Program-made: the position numbers and the translations under genes
In this document: in pieces, positions 34,203 to 45,219 of the stretch
Numbering within the stretch: position 1 is the first letter of the stretch
Layout: every line of letters begins with the position of its first letter
Notes under the pieces: model-generated
What the model saw: the letters and a program-made list of their open reading frames with translations, nothing else
Databases searched by the model: none
What the model was told of the DNA's origin: nothing
DNA from: Sphaerisporangium perillae
GTDB taxonomy: Bacteria; Actinomycetota; Actinomycetes; Streptosporangiales; Streptosporangiaceae
Length of the DNA: 64,000 nucleotides
NCBI RefSeq assembly: GCF_023276435.1
Contig: NZ_JALLPO010000001.1
Location: forward strand, 358,813-422,812
Direction: 5' to 3'

Positions 34203-34739
34203 TCAGAAATCGACGGCCCAGCGGCTGTACCGCCGCAGCCCGTAGAGCAGGGGCTCGGTCTCGGCCAGGTCGTAGATGTGGAACGGCTCGCCGAACACGA
34301 TGCGCTGGCGGCCGACCAGCACGCTGTCGCTGACCCTGCAGTCCGCCACGGCGTGCGCGTCGTCCAGCAGGTGCGGCCCTCCGTAGCCGGGACGGCTCTC
34401 CCACCGCACCTCGTCGAAGCGGTCGGGCGCGCCCGAGGCGAACAGCTCCGCTGTGTTCCTCGCCCTCTCGTGCAGCAGGTTCACCGCGAAGGCGCGGCTC
34501 TCCAGCAGGGCCTTCAGCGTCGGGCTCTCCGCGCGTATCCCGACGATCAGCGTCGGCGGATCGGTGGTCGCGCTGCACAGCGCCGAGCAGGTCATGCCCC
34601 ACGGGCTGCCCTGGCGGTCCGTCGCCGTGATGATCGCCACCCCGCTCGGGAAGCCCGACATGAAGCTGCGAAAGCTGTCGGGGGTGCTCTCGCGAGCATG
34701 GTCGGTGCCCTCTCGTACGCCTCCCGGAGTCATGGTCAT
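34203..34739 (-). CDS. Flavin reductase (partner of the halogenase)
   Basis: About 178 residues of the flavin reductase-like FMN-binding split-barrel family: FRSFMSGFPSGVAIITATDRQGSPWGMTCSALCSATTDPPTLIVGI is the diagnostic N-terminal part and GRQRIVFGEPFHIYDL follows. It should supply FADH2 to the flavin-dependent halogenase in the same operon. ATG 34739 or GTG 34748 (overlapping the antiporter stop) could be the start. Confidence 0.9.
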   Translation of the reverse strand: MTMTPGGVREGTDHARESTPDSFRSFMSGFPSGVAIITATDRQGSPWGMTCSALCSATTDPPTLIVGIRAESPTLKALLESRAFAVNLLHERARNTAELFASGAPDRFDEVRWESRPGYGGPHLLDDAHAVADCRVSDSVLVGRQRIVFGEPFHIYDLAETEPLLYGLRRYSRWAVDF

Positions 34740-34744
34740 CGTGA

Positions 34745-35992
34745 TCACCGCTCGACTAGTCGGATGTTCGGGTTCACGGCCGCGCCGCGGGCGGTACGGC
34801 CGTACCACTCCGCCGCCAGCAGCAGCGGGCCGCTGAGCCCCGTGGTGACCAGTGCCATGACCAGCAGCGCGAGGTACAGCGCGGGGGACAGGATCCCGGC
34901 GCTGAACCCAGCCTGCAGGACCACGATCTCGGTCAGCCCACGGGTGTTCATGAGGGCCGCCAGCCGCATGCCCGAGGCGGGGGACCGCCCGCCCAACCTC
35001 GCGCCCGCGTAAGCGCCGCCCAGCTTCGCCGCGATCGCCAGCGCGGTGGCGATCACGGTGGCCTGCCACGAGAAGACCCTCTCGGGGCCGGCCACCACGA
35101 CGGTTCCGGTGACCACGAACAGGACCGGCAGCAGCGCCCGGCCCACGCGGCCCAGCGTCTCCGCCGTCTCGGTCCACGGGCTCGGCCCGCCGGACCGGGA
35201 CCTCGCGGGCAGGGCCAGCCCGACGATCACCGCCCCGAACACCTCGGTGAGGCCGAGCCGCTGGGTGGCGAGGGCCGCGGCGACCCCGGCCGCCGCCACC
35301 AGGACGAGCAGGACGCCCCGATGACGGTCGGCCAGGGCACTGACCACCTCGGTCGCGGCCAGGCGGCGCAGCAGCAGGGTGACCGCGCCGCCGGCGAGGA
35401 CCACCAGGATGGTGACGAGCCCGTCACCGCCCCTCATGAGTCCGATGGCGACCGCGAGCAGTATCCCGGTGACGACGTCGATGCCGGCCGCGCTCATGAG
35501 GGCCAGCCGCCCGTCCTCGGTGTGCTGGATGCCCCGGTCGCGCAGGATGCCGGCCAGGACCGGCACCGCGGTGACCGTCAGCGCGATCGCCAGCATCAGC
35601 ACGAACGCCGGCGTCGGCGCCCCGCCCCGCAGCAGCGGGTCGCCGGTGCCGAGCACCCACACCGCGAAGAGCGCTCCCGCGGCGAGCGGGACGATGACCG
35701 AGCCCGCGGACAGCCACGCCACGGTGCGGAGGGACCGCCGGCCGAACCCCTCGCGCATCTGGTGTCCCACCCCGACGAGGAACAGGGCGAGGCCCAGGTG
35801 CCCGAGCCAGTACAGGATGTCCTTCCCCGCCGACTCGGTGACACCCCAGCCCAGCCGGCCCGCCAGCAGCCCGCCGAGGGCCAGGCAGAGGGCGATCTCC
35901 ACGACCACTTCCGGCTGGTTCAGCCGTCTGGCGACCCAGCCTCCCAGGACCACGGCGACCGCGATCGCCGGGAGTATGAGCAACGCGTCCAT
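34745..35992 (-). CDS. CPA2-type cation:proton antiporter (cluster copy)
   Basis: A 415-residue membrane protein with about 12 hydrophobic segments. It shares the architecture of the 25373-26746 protein: GARLGGRSPASGMRLAALMNTRGLTEIVVLQAGFSAGILS at the C-terminal side, and SAAGIDVVTGILL at the ion-site region. Its start is seven bases after the halogenase stop, so it is part of that operon. Such antiporters recur in glycopeptide and other peptide-antibiotic clusters, perhaps linked to export or ion balance; the exact role is unknown. Confidence 0.88.
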   Translation of the reverse strand: MDALLILPAIAVAVVLGGWVARRLNQPEVVVEIALCLALGGLLAGRLGWGVTESAGKDILYWLGHLGLALFLVGVGHQMREGFGRRSLRTVAWLSAGSVIVPLAAGALFAVWVLGTGDPLLRGGAPTPAFVLMLAIALTVTAVPVLAGILRDRGIQHTEDGRLALMSAAGIDVVTGILLAVAIGLMRGGDGLVTILVVLAGGAVTLLLRRLAATEVVSALADRHRGVLLVLVAAAGVAAALATQRLGLTEVFGAVIVGLALPARSRSGGPSPWTETAETLGRVGRALLPVLFVVTGTVVVAGPERVFSWQATVIATALAIAAKLGGAYAGARLGGRSPASGMRLAALMNTRGLTEIVVLQAGFSAGILSPALYLALLVMALVTTGLSGPLLLAAEWYGRTARGAAVNPNIRLVER

Positions 35993-35999
35993 CTTTCTC

Positions 36000-37598
<1,599 letters not shown>

Positions 37599-38375
37599 CT
37601 AGCTGCGGCGGGAGTACTTCATGACAGAGACCGGGATGAAGACGACGAGGATCGCGGCTATCCACGCGAGCGCGCCGAGAATCGAGGGCAGGCCCGGGGT
37701 GCCGTCCAGCAGGCCTCGTGAGGCGTTCACCACCAGGGTCACCGGGTTGACGTCGGCGAACGCGCGCAGCCAGGCGGGCATGCCGGTGGTCGGCACGAGG
37801 GCGGAGCTGCCGAACTGGAAGGGGAGCACCCACAGGGAGGTGAGCGTCGAGACGGTGGTGACGCTCTTGACCGACACGCCGATGCAGACGGCTATCCAGG
37901 ACAGGGCGACGCCGAACGCCAGCAGCAGCGCCACGGCCCCGGCCGCGCCGGCGAGGCCGCCGTGGACGCGGAAGCCGATGAGCGTCGAGCAGGCGAGGAT
38001 GACGACGAGGCTCAGCAGCATCCGCAGGGCGTCCGCGGCGACCCTGCCCGAGAGCAGTGCCGAACGGGCGACGGGCAGCGAGCGGAACCGGTCGACGACG
38101 CCGGAGTTGAAGTCGACGGCCATCCCGACGCCCGTGTTCCGGGAGACGATCATGAGGTTGATGGCCATGATGCCCGGCACGAAGAACTGCGCGTAGTCCG
38201 CCGTGCCTCCGGAGATGGCTCCGCCGAAGACCGACACGAAGATCACCGAGATCAGGACGGGGGTCAGCGTCGCGTCGAGCACCAGGCCGGGGTCGCTCTT
38301 GAACTGGACGACGTTGCGCCGGGTCATCACGGACGCGTGCCGGAAGGCGTCCGTCACGGTCAGAGCCTGGCTCAC
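37599..38375 (-). CDS. ABC-2 type exporter permease (DrrB-like)
   Basis: A 258-residue membrane protein with about six segments, starting at GTG 38375 behind GAGGAGGAG. Typical DrrB-type parts: FFVPGIMAINLMIVSRNTGVGMAVDFNSGVVDRFRSLPVARSALLSGRV and the NPVTLVVNASRGLLDG loop. Works with the ATPase encoded upstream as an efflux pump, giving self-resistance or export of the product. Confidence 0.92.
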   Translation of the reverse strand: MSQALTVTDAFRHASVMTRRNVVQFKSDPGLVLDATLTPVLISVIFVSVFGGAISGGTADYAQFFVPGIMAINLMIVSRNTGVGMAVDFNSGVVDRFRSLPVARSALLSGRVAADALRMLLSLVVILACSTLIGFRVHGGLAGAAGAVALLLAFGVALSWIAVCIGVSVKSVTTVSTLTSLWVLPFQFGSSALVPTTGMPAWLRAFADVNPVTLVVNASRGLLDGTPGLPSILGALAWIAAILVVFIPVSVMKYSRRS

Positions 38376-38415
38376 CGGTACTCCTCCTCACCGTGCTGGC
38401 AGGTCAGGGCGTTGG

Positions 38416-39366
38416 TCACAGGTCCTCCTCGTCGCCGTGCGCGCCGGTCAGCGCGAGGAACGCCTCGTCGAGGCTCGGGGTCCGGGTCTCGAACCCGGTG
38501 ACCACGATGTCGCCGCCGGCCAGGGCCTTCAGCGCGGCGGTCAGGTCGCCGTCGCGCGTGAGCGTCATGCGCAGCACGTTCTCCTCGGCGTCGGCCACCG
38601 GCGTCAGGTCCGCGGCGCGCAGGGCCGCCCGCGCGGCCGCGAGGTCGGTGGTGGCGGCCAGGCGGACGTGCAGCATCTGCCCGCCGATGCGGGAGCGCAG
38701 CTCCTTCGGGGTGCCGGCCGCGACGACGCGCCCGCCGTCGACGACCACCACGTCACCGGCGAGGGCCTCGGCCTCCTCCATGTGCTGGGTGGTCAGGAGC
38801 AGGGTCATGCCCTCATGGGTCATGCCGCGGATGAGGTCCCACAGCTCCTTGCGGCTGTGCGGGTCGAGCCCGGTGGACGGCTCGTCGAGGTAGAGGATGC
38901 CGGGCCTGCCGATCAGGCTGGCGGCCAGGTCGAGGCGGCGGCGCAGGCCACCGGAGTACCCGCCCGCCGAGCGCCCGCCCACCGCGCCCAGCTCGAACAG
39001 TTCCAGCATCTCGTCGGCACGGGCCCGCGCCTGGCGGGGGCGCAGGCCGAGCAGCCGGGCCACCAGGTAGAGGTTCTCCCGGCCGGAGATGCTCTCGTCG
39101 ACGGTGGCGTACTGGCCGACGACCGCGATGGCCTTTCTGACCAGGTGCGGGTGCCGTACGACGTCGTGGCCGGCGACGAAGGCCGAGCCGGAGTCGGGAC
39201 GCTCCAGGGTGGACAGGATCCGGACGATGGTCGTCTTGCCCGCGCCGTTGGGTCCGAGCAGGCCGAGCACCGTCCCGGGTCGTACCTCCAGGTCGACGCC
39301 GCGGAGCGCGTGGACCTTGCCGAACCGCTTCGTCAGCGCCTCTACCCGGATGCCACCGCCGTTCAC
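38416..39366 (-). CDS. ABC exporter ATP-binding protein (DrrA-like)
   Basis: A 316-residue ATPase from GTG 39366 (GTGA overlap with the NRPS-TauD stop). Walker A GPNGAGKTT, Q-loop VVGQYATVDE, signature YSGGLRRRLDLAASL, Walker B GILYLDEPSTGLD, and a C-terminal DrrA-type extension ending TPSLDEAFLALTG are visible. It is translationally coupled to the A-T-TauD gene and paired with the permease. Confidence 0.95.
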   Translation of the reverse strand: MNGGGIRVEALTKRFGKVHALRGVDLEVRPGTVLGLLGPNGAGKTTIVRILSTLERPDSGSAFVAGHDVVRHPHLVRKAIAVVGQYATVDESISGRENLYLVARLLGLRPRQARARADEMLELFELGAVGGRSAGGYSGGLRRRLDLAASLIGRPGILYLDEPSTGLDPHSRKELWDLIRGMTHEGMTLLLTTQHMEEAEALAGDVVVVDGGRVVAAGTPKELRSRIGGQMLHVRLAATTDLAAARAALRAADLTPVADAEENVLRMTLTRDGDLTAALKALAGGDIVVTGFETRTPSLDEAFLALTGAHGDEEDL

Positions 39367-42300
39367 CGGGCCGGCGCCAGACGCACGGGGCCGCCCATGG
39401 CGACGAGCACCTCGCGCGGGCCCTGGTAGGGCTCCCGGCTGTGTGCCATCCGGAGGTTGTCGACGATCATCAAATCCCCCTTTCGCCACGGTTCGCGCAG
39501 TGTGCACGTCTCGTAGACCTTGTTGATCAGATCCACCTCGCCGGCTCCGATGGGCTCGCCGTCGCCGTGGAAGGTGTTGAAGGGCAGCCGTTCGGCGCCG
39601 TACACCTCGACGAGGTACTCCCTGACCTCGGGGGCCATCGTCCAGGCGTTGAGGAAGGCGATCTGGTTGAACCAGGACCGCCGGCCGGTGAGCGGGTGGG
39701 CCAGGACCGCGGCCCTGCGCTGGCGGGTGTACAGCGTGTCGCCCTCGCCCCACTCGTACTCGATCGCGTTGTCCCGGCAGTACTCCTCGACCTCGGCGCG
39801 GTCGCCGGTGCCGAAGGCGTCCTGCCATCTCAGGCCCACCTCGTCGCCGTAGTGACGGGCGAGCAGCCATCCCCGCTCCTCGAACCGCTCGACGAGCTCG
39901 CCGCCCAGCCGGGAGAGGACGGCGCCGCCGTCGGCGAGCGCGGTGGCGCCTCCGGTGGCGGGGGCGGTCAGGCAGCCGAACAGCAGCAGGCGGGGCACGG
40001 TGAGCGCGTAGCTCAGCTCGTGGTGCATGCACATCGGCTGGTCGGCGGGCCATTCCGCCGAGGAGTACAACCCGTCGCCGTGACCGGCGCGCGGGGCGAA
40101 CCCCTCCCGCTCGATGACCGGCTCGTCGAGGAGCTCGGCCGCGATCCGCCGCATGTCCGGCAGGTCGTTCAGCTCGAGGCCGCGCACCAGCACGGCGCCG
40201 TGCTCGGTGACCGTCGCGTACAGCTCCTCGCGGTGGTCGCGGAGCCAGTCCGCGCCGGCGCCGGGTGGAGCGCCGAGGATCGGGGGCTTGTCGGGGTGGA
40301 GCGCGAGAGGCGACATCTGCTGACTCCCTCCATCGATGAATGCCGCGAAGTCCGCGAGCACGGGGTGGCCGGCGAGTTCGCGCACGGTCGTCACCCGGCC
40401 GAGCCTGGCCAGGAACCTGATCGCCGACAGCGACGTCCCGCCCAGCGCGAAGAAGTCGTCGCCGCGGCCGACGCGGTCCGCCGGGAGGGCGAGCACCTCC
40501 GCCCAGAGCGCGGCGACGCGCCGTTCGGCGGGGGTCCTCGGGGCGGCCGTCTCCGCGGGCGGCGGCAGGTGCTCCGCCACCGTGGCCAGCCGCTTCTTGT
40601 CGATCTTGCCGTTGCCGGTCAGCGGCAGGGACTCCATCCAGTGGAACCGCTCGGGAAGCATGTACACCGGCAGCGCCCTGCCGAGCGCCGCGCGCATCTC
40701 CTCCTCGGGGATGGGCCCGCCCGCCGTGTAGAACGCCACGAGCCGCCGGCCGCCGCCGGCCTCGGCGACCAGGACGGCGCCGCCGCGCACCCCGGGGACG
40801 CGCAGCAGCCGGTTCTCGACCTCACCCAGCTCGACGCGGTGCCCCCGGATCTTCACCTGGGCGTCCCTGCGGCCGAGGAAGGCCAGCTTGCCGTCCGCGC
40901 GCCAGTAGCCGTAGTCGCCCGAGCGGTACAGCCGCAGGCCGGGCCGGTGCGGATCCTCGGAGAAGGCCAGACGCGTGCGCTCGGCGTCGCCGATGTAGCC
41001 CCGGGCCACACACTGGCCGGAGAAGGCGATCTCGCCGGGGGACCCGAGCGGCGCCGGCCGCTGGTCCTCGTCCAGGACGTAGACGCGCGCGCCCGGGATG
41101 GGCGCCCCGAGCGGGACCCCCTCCCCGTCCGGCGCGCGCTCCAGCATCTCGTGGTTGGTGTCGTCGTGCGTCTCGGTCAGCCCGTAGGCGTTGAGCACAC
41201 CGACACCGGGGAAGCGGGCGAACCAGCGGACCAGCAGCTCCTTCTTCACCGCCTCGCCCGTGACCGAGACGAAGCGCAGGGCGGGAAGCGGCCGCGGCTC
41301 GTCGTCGAGATGGGCGAGGACGGCCTCCAGGTAGGAGGGGACGAGCTGCGCGACGTTGACGCGCCGGTCGGTGAGCGTCCGGACGAAGCGGCGGACGTCC
41401 AGGATGACGTCCTGCTCGACGATCAACGTCCGCGCCCCCGCCATGGGGGCGGCGAGGAGCTGCCACAGGGAGATGTCGAAGCACTGGGGGGCGGTCTGCG
41501 CGACCACGTCCCCCGGTCCGATCCGCAGGTCCTCGATCTTGGCGAGGAGATGGTTGAGCATGCCCGCGTGCTCGCACACCGCCCCCTTGGGCAGGCCCGT
41601 GGATCCCGAGGTGAAGTAGATGTAGGCCGCCTGGCCGGCGGTGACGGCGACGCCCGGGTCGTCCTCGCGGGTGACGCCCGCGACGACGTCCGCGAACGTG
41701 ATCACCCGGCCGGCGCCCTCGACGGGGCCGGCCGCCAGCACGAAGCGGCACGAACTGCGTTCCAGCATGGTGGCGACGCGATCTGCGGGGAATCGCGGGT
41801 CGACGGGCAGGTAGGTGCCGCCCGCCTTGAGGATCGCGATGACGGCGGCCATCCAGTCCAGGTCGCGCTCCGCCGCCACGGCGACGACGTCCTCGGCGGC
41901 CAGGCCCCGCCCGAGCAGCCCCCAGGCGATCCGGTTGGCGCGGGCGTTCAACTCGGCGTAGGTCAGTTCCTGCTCGCCGCAGGCCGCGGCCACCTCGGCG
42001 GGGTGCTCGCGGACCCGCTCCTCGAAAAGCTCGTGGAATCGCCGGTCGGGCAGGTCGCGCGGCGGCCCCGCCAGGACGTCGAGCTGGTGGCGCAGCTCCT
42101 GCGCCGACAGCAGGCTCCGCTCCGCGTGGCGCGCGGCCGGAGCCGCGACGGCCAGGTCCAGCGCGGCCTGGTAGTAGCCGGCGATCCTGCGGGCGTACTC
42201 CTCGTCCAGCACGTCCGTGCGGTAGCGCAGCCGCAGCCGCCCGCCGGGAACGTCGACCTCGGCCCGCAGCGCGATCTCGCCGAGGTCGCCCTCGTCCGGA

Positions 42301-42722
42301 TCGCCGCCGCCGAGGTCGAGGACCGTCTCGAACGACTGGGCCGCCGGGCCGAGCTCGCGCCGGAGGGCGGCCACGGGGAAGTCCGCGTGCCGCAGCAGCT
42401 CCTCCTCCGCGCGGCGGGCCTCGGCGATCAGCTCCTGCCACGAACCGTCGTGCAGGGTGATCCGGCAGGGAAGCGCCTCGGCTGCCCGCGGGGGGCGGTA
42501 GCCGGTGGCCACCGTCGTCTCTCCCGCGACCGCCGCGAGCACCTTGGCGTGCACGGCGAGCAGCAGGGCGGGCGTCGGCTCCTGCGCCTCGGGTGATCTC
42601 AGTGCCAGGGGGAAACTGCGCGCGGCCTCACCCGCGGGTCCAGACGACCAGCGCGGCAGACGTGTGCAGCCGCCGGCTGTGAGAGTGTCGCGCCAGTATT
42701 CTTGGTTTCCCCTGTCGGCCAC
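39363..42722 (-). CDS. NRPS monomodule fused to a TauD/SyrP-like hydroxylase (half C - A - T - TauD)
   Basis: A 1119-residue protein from GTG 42722 (GGAGGT upstream). Residues 1-~215 look like only the C-terminal half of a condensation domain, with no HHxxxDG. A domain ~225-715 has YIYFTSGSTGLPKG and NGKIDKK; the specificity pocket reads roughly D-I-W-Q-V-V-A-D-D-(K). T domain ~735-810 has DDFFALGGTSLS. Residues ~840-1115 are an Fe(II)/2OG oxygenase with HHE (HxE) and DNLRMAHSREPYQGPR. The two Asp at the pocket's end suggest a basic or diamino acid, which would be hydroxylated while carrier-bound. The integrated oxygenase replaces the usual stand-alone SyrP. Confidence 0.88.
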   Translation of the reverse strand: MADRGNQEYWRDTLTAGGCTRLPRWSSGPAGEAARSFPLALRSPEAQEPTPALLLAVHAKVLAAVAGETTVATGYRPPRAAEALPCRITLHDGSWQELIAEARRAEEELLRHADFPVAALRRELGPAAQSFETVLDLGGGDPDEGDLGEIALRAEVDVPGGRLRLRYRTDVLDEEYARRIAGYYQAALDLAVAAPAARHAERSLLSAQELRHQLDVLAGPPRDLPDRRFHELFEERVREHPAEVAAACGEQELTYAELNARANRIAWGLLGRGLAAEDVVAVAAERDLDWMAAVIAILKAGGTYLPVDPRFPADRVATMLERSSCRFVLAAGPVEGAGRVITFADVVAGVTREDDPGVAVTAGQAAYIYFTSGSTGLPKGAVCEHAGMLNHLLAKIEDLRIGPGDVVAQTAPQCFDISLWQLLAAPMAGARTLIVEQDVILDVRRFVRTLTDRRVNVAQLVPSYLEAVLAHLDDEPRPLPALRFVSVTGEAVKKELLVRWFARFPGVGVLNAYGLTETHDDTNHEMLERAPDGEGVPLGAPIPGARVYVLDEDQRPAPLGSPGEIAFSGQCVARGYIGDAERTRLAFSEDPHRPGLRLYRSGDYGYWRADGKLAFLGRRDAQVKIRGHRVELGEVENRLLRVPGVRGGAVLVAEAGGGRRLVAFYTAGGPIPEEEMRAALGRALPVYMLPERFHWMESLPLTGNGKIDKKRLATVAEHLPPPAETAAPRTPAERRVAALWAEVLALPADRVGRGDDFFALGGTSLSAIRFLARLGRVTTVRELAGHPVLADFAAFIDGGSQQMSPLALHPDKPPILGAPPGAGADWLRDHREELYATVTEHGAVLVRGLELNDLPDMRRIAAELLDEPVIEREGFAPRAGHGDGLYSSAEWPADQPMCMHHELSYALTVPRLLLFGCLTAPATGGATALADGGAVLSRLGGELVERFEERGWLLARHYGDEVGLRWQDAFGTGDRAEVEEYCRDNAIEYEWGEGDTLYTRQRRAAVLAHPLTGRRSWFNQIAFLNAWTMAPEVREYLVEVYGAERLPFNTFHGDGEPIGAGEVDLINKVYETCTLREPWRKGDLMIVDNLRMAHSREPYQGPREVLVAMGGPVRLAPAR

Positions 42723-42847
42723 TGCGGCCCACCTCCGTTTTTTCTACCTGCCGTGCAGACTATGGACCGCTTTTATCCGGCACATATCATCTGCTTTTCA
42801 TAGGCCGGTGAAAACGAGCCGATAAGTCACCGCCCTAGCGTTCGGGC
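42723..42847. promoter_or_regulatory. Central divergent promoter region of the peptide cluster
   Basis: A 125-base AT-richer spacer between the A-T-TauD gene and the long plus-strand operon. GGTGA (42807-42811) and TCACC (42827-42831) are inverted copies. It is the most likely site of SARP control of both main operons, but no clear heptamer repeats were recognised. Confidence 0.45.
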
Positions 42848-44329
42848 ATGGCTATGGTGACCGGCCGAATTGGCGGCGCTCCCGCGGACCTGCTGAACGA
42901 GGAAGTCCTGGAGCCGCAGTTCTCCTATGAAGTGCGGCATCTCCTGCCGCACTACCTCCACATCGAGAAGGTCCTGCTGCTGGAATACCGGCGGATGGGG
43001 ATTCTGGGTCCGGAGGAGGTCGCGGGGATCGCGCGCGCCTTGCACGCGATAAGACCCGAGGACCTCGCCGCCGACCCCGAGGAGAATCTGTCCGACATCT
43101 CCTTCGGCATCGAGCGCCTGGTGGGCGAGCGGCTGCCCGCGCCGGCGCCGAGATGGCACGTCGACCGCAGCAGGAACGACGCCCAGGCGTGCGCGCAGCT
43201 CATGTTCGGCCGCGAGCGGACCCTGCGGATCGCCGAGGGGCTGCTCGGCTGCGTAGCGGCCGCGCACCGGCTGGCCGCCGGGCACACCGAGGCGCCGATG
43301 CCGGGCTACACCCACCTCCAGGCCGCCCAGGTGATCACCCCGGGCTTCTACGTCAGCGCGCTGTCGGAGCACCTGCTGCACACCCTGCACCGCCTGCTGG
43401 CGACCTACGACCACGCCGACCTCGCCCCTCTCGGAGCGGGCGCCATGGCCGGCCAGGAACTGCCGTGGGACAGGATGGCCATGGCCCGCCATCTCGGCTT
43501 CGCCGCGCCGCGGACGCACGCGCTGGCCGCCGTCGCCTCCCGCGCCTGGATGCTGGAGCTGGCAGCCGAGGCGGCGACCTTCGCCACCGGCCTGAACAGG
43601 TTCGTGACCGACCTGATGACCTGGGCCGGCGGCCGCTACGGGCTGGTCGAGCTGCCCGACGAGCTGGCCGGAATCTCCTCGGCGATGCCGCAGAAGAAGA
43701 ACTATCCGCTCCTGGAGCGCATCCGCGGCAGGACGGCGCACCTGTTCTCCTGGTACGTCGACGTGGCCGCCGCGCAGCGCGGCACGCCGTACAGCAACAC
43801 GGTCGAGGTGGGCAAGGAGGCGGGCGCGCAGCTCGCCACGGCGACCGGCACGATGGAGTCGATCCTTCGCCTGCTCACGCTCGTGCTCGACCACATCGTC
43901 TTCCCCGCCGGGCGGGGACGCGACCTGTGCGCGGGTGAGCACCTCGGCGGCTTCTCCCTCGCCAACCGGCTCACCCTGGACGAGGGCGTGCCGTGGCGGA
44001 CGGCGCAGGTCATCGCGGGCAAGTACATCGTCGCCATGATCGAGAGCGGCAGCCCGGCCGACCCGGACGCGCTGATGAAGATCTGCGCCGACCACGGCCA
44101 CCCGGTGGCCGATCCCGCCGGCCTGCTGGCCGGCACGCTGGAGCCCGAGGACGGCCTGCGGCGCAAGTGCTCGCAGGGGTCGGCGGAGCCGGGCGAGGTC
44201 CGGTCGATGCTGGCCGAGCAGGGCGAGGAGCTGGCCGTCCTCGCGAAGGAGTGGTCGGCGCGCCGCCGGCGGGTGGAGGCGGCGGCGGCCTCGGCCGACG
44301 AGCTCCTCGGTCTCGAGAAGCGGTCGTGA
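42848..44329 (+). CDS. Argininosuccinate lyase-like enzyme (2,3-diaminobutyrate cassette)
   Basis: A 493-residue member of the fumarase/aspartase superfamily. HVDRSRNDAQ (about residue 100), PGYTHLQAAQ and the signature SSAMPQKKN (near 280) are intact, so it should be active. It begins an operon with a threonine-kinase-like GHMP protein and a cysteine-synthase-like protein. From memory, the same trio is assigned to (2S,3S)-2,3-diaminobutyrate synthesis in friulimicin-type and uridyl-peptide clusters: phosphothreonine, replacement by aspartate nitrogen, then fumarate removal by this lyase. Primary arginine biosynthesis is unlikely in this context. Confidence 0.85.
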   Translation: MAMVTGRIGGAPADLLNEEVLEPQFSYEVRHLLPHYLHIEKVLLLEYRRMGILGPEEVAGIARALHAIRPEDLAADPEENLSDISFGIERLVGERLPAPAPRWHVDRSRNDAQACAQLMFGRERTLRIAEGLLGCVAAAHRLAAGHTEAPMPGYTHLQAAQVITPGFYVSALSEHLLHTLHRLLATYDHADLAPLGAGAMAGQELPWDRMAMARHLGFAAPRTHALAAVASRAWMLELAAEAATFATGLNRFVTDLMTWAGGRYGLVELPDELAGISSAMPQKKNYPLLERIRGRTAHLFSWYVDVAAAQRGTPYSNTVEVGKEAGAQLATATGTMESILRLLTLVLDHIVFPAGRGRDLCAGEHLGGFSLANRLTLDEGVPWRTAQVIAGKYIVAMIESGSPADPDALMKICADHGHPVADPAGLLAGTLEPEDGLRRKCSQGSAEPGEVRSMLAEQGEELAVLAKEWSARRRRVEAAAASADELLGLEKRS

Positions 44330-45219
44330 TCGGCACAGGGGTGGCCTACGGAACCTTCGGCGAGCTGCTGCAGGGTCAGCTCGCCGAAGGCGGCCTCGAC
44401 TTCCTCGTGACGCTGCCGATCCCGAGGTCCAGCAGGGCCACCTTCCGCCTCGACCCCGACGCCACCCAGGTCACCGTGGCGCCCGGGCACAAGAGCAAGT
44501 CGCTGCGGGTGGCCCAGGCGCTGCTGGAAGGGCACGGCGTGCGAGCCGGCGGCGTGCTCACCGTGGAGAGCGACCTGCCGGAGGGCAAGGGCTTCAGCAG
44601 CTCCTCCGCCGACCTGGTCGCGACGGCGCGCGCGGTGGGCGAGGCCATCGGGGCCGTACCCGGTCCGGCGGACATCGAGGCGCTGCTGCGGCCGATCGAA
44701 CCCACCGACGGGGTGATGTACGACGGCGCCGTCGCCTTCCTGCACCGCGAGGTCCGGTTGCTGGCCAGGCTGGGGCACCTGCCTCCCCTGACGATCGTCA
44801 GCGTCGATGAGGGCGGGAGCGTCGACACCATCGCCTTCAACCGGCGGCCCAAGCCCTTCTCCGACGCCGACCGGAAAGAGTACGCGCGGTTGCTCGACCT
44901 GCTCGTGGTGGCCGTCGCCGCCGGCGACGTCGGCGACATCGGCTACGTCGCCACCCGCAGCGCGCTCCTCAACCAGCGGCTCAACCCCAAGAGCACGATG
45001 CGGGACATGCGCCAGATCTGCGACGACGTCGGCGGTCTCGGCGTCGCGGTCGCCCACAGCGGCACCGCCATCGGGCTGCTGCTCGACGTCACGGACCCGT
45101 GCTACCGCGACCGGCTGGGCCGCGCCGAACGGGCGTGCGCGCGGCTGGCGGGACACGCGCACGTCGACCATTCGCTCACCGCCGACTCCGAGGAGGTCCG
45201 GTGCTTCACAAGAACGTGA
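44326..45219 (+). CDS. GHMP kinase, L-threonine kinase (PduX)-like
   Basis: A 297-residue GHMP kinase starting at GTG 44326 (GTGA overlap). The ATP-binding loop is DLPEGKGFSSSSADLVATA, and AVAHSGTAIGLLLD is the third family motif. The N-terminal TGVAYGTFGELLQG matches PduX-like L-threonine kinases. In this operon it is expected to make O-phospho-L-threonine, activating C3 for amine substitution by the next enzyme. Confidence 0.85.
   Translation: MIGTGVAYGTFGELLQGQLAEGGLDFLVTLPIPRSSRATFRLDPDATQVTVAPGHKSKSLRVAQALLEGHGVRAGGVLTVESDLPEGKGFSSSSADLVATARAVGEAIGAVPGPADIEALLRPIEPTDGVMYDGAVAFLHREVRLLARLGHLPPLTIVSVDEGGSVDTIAFNRRPKPFSDADRKEYARLLDLLVVAVAAGDVGDIGYVATRSALLNQRLNPKSTMRDMRQICDDVGGLGVAVAHSGTAIGLLLDVTDPCYRDRLGRAERACARLAGHAHVDHSLTADSEEVRCFTRT

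Noticed and set aside
39363..42722. Considered as a stand-alone taurine/2OG dioxygenase gene next to an NRPS gene.
   Set aside because: There is no stop, start or ribosome site between the T domain and the oxygenase; the frame is continuous, so it is one fused protein.
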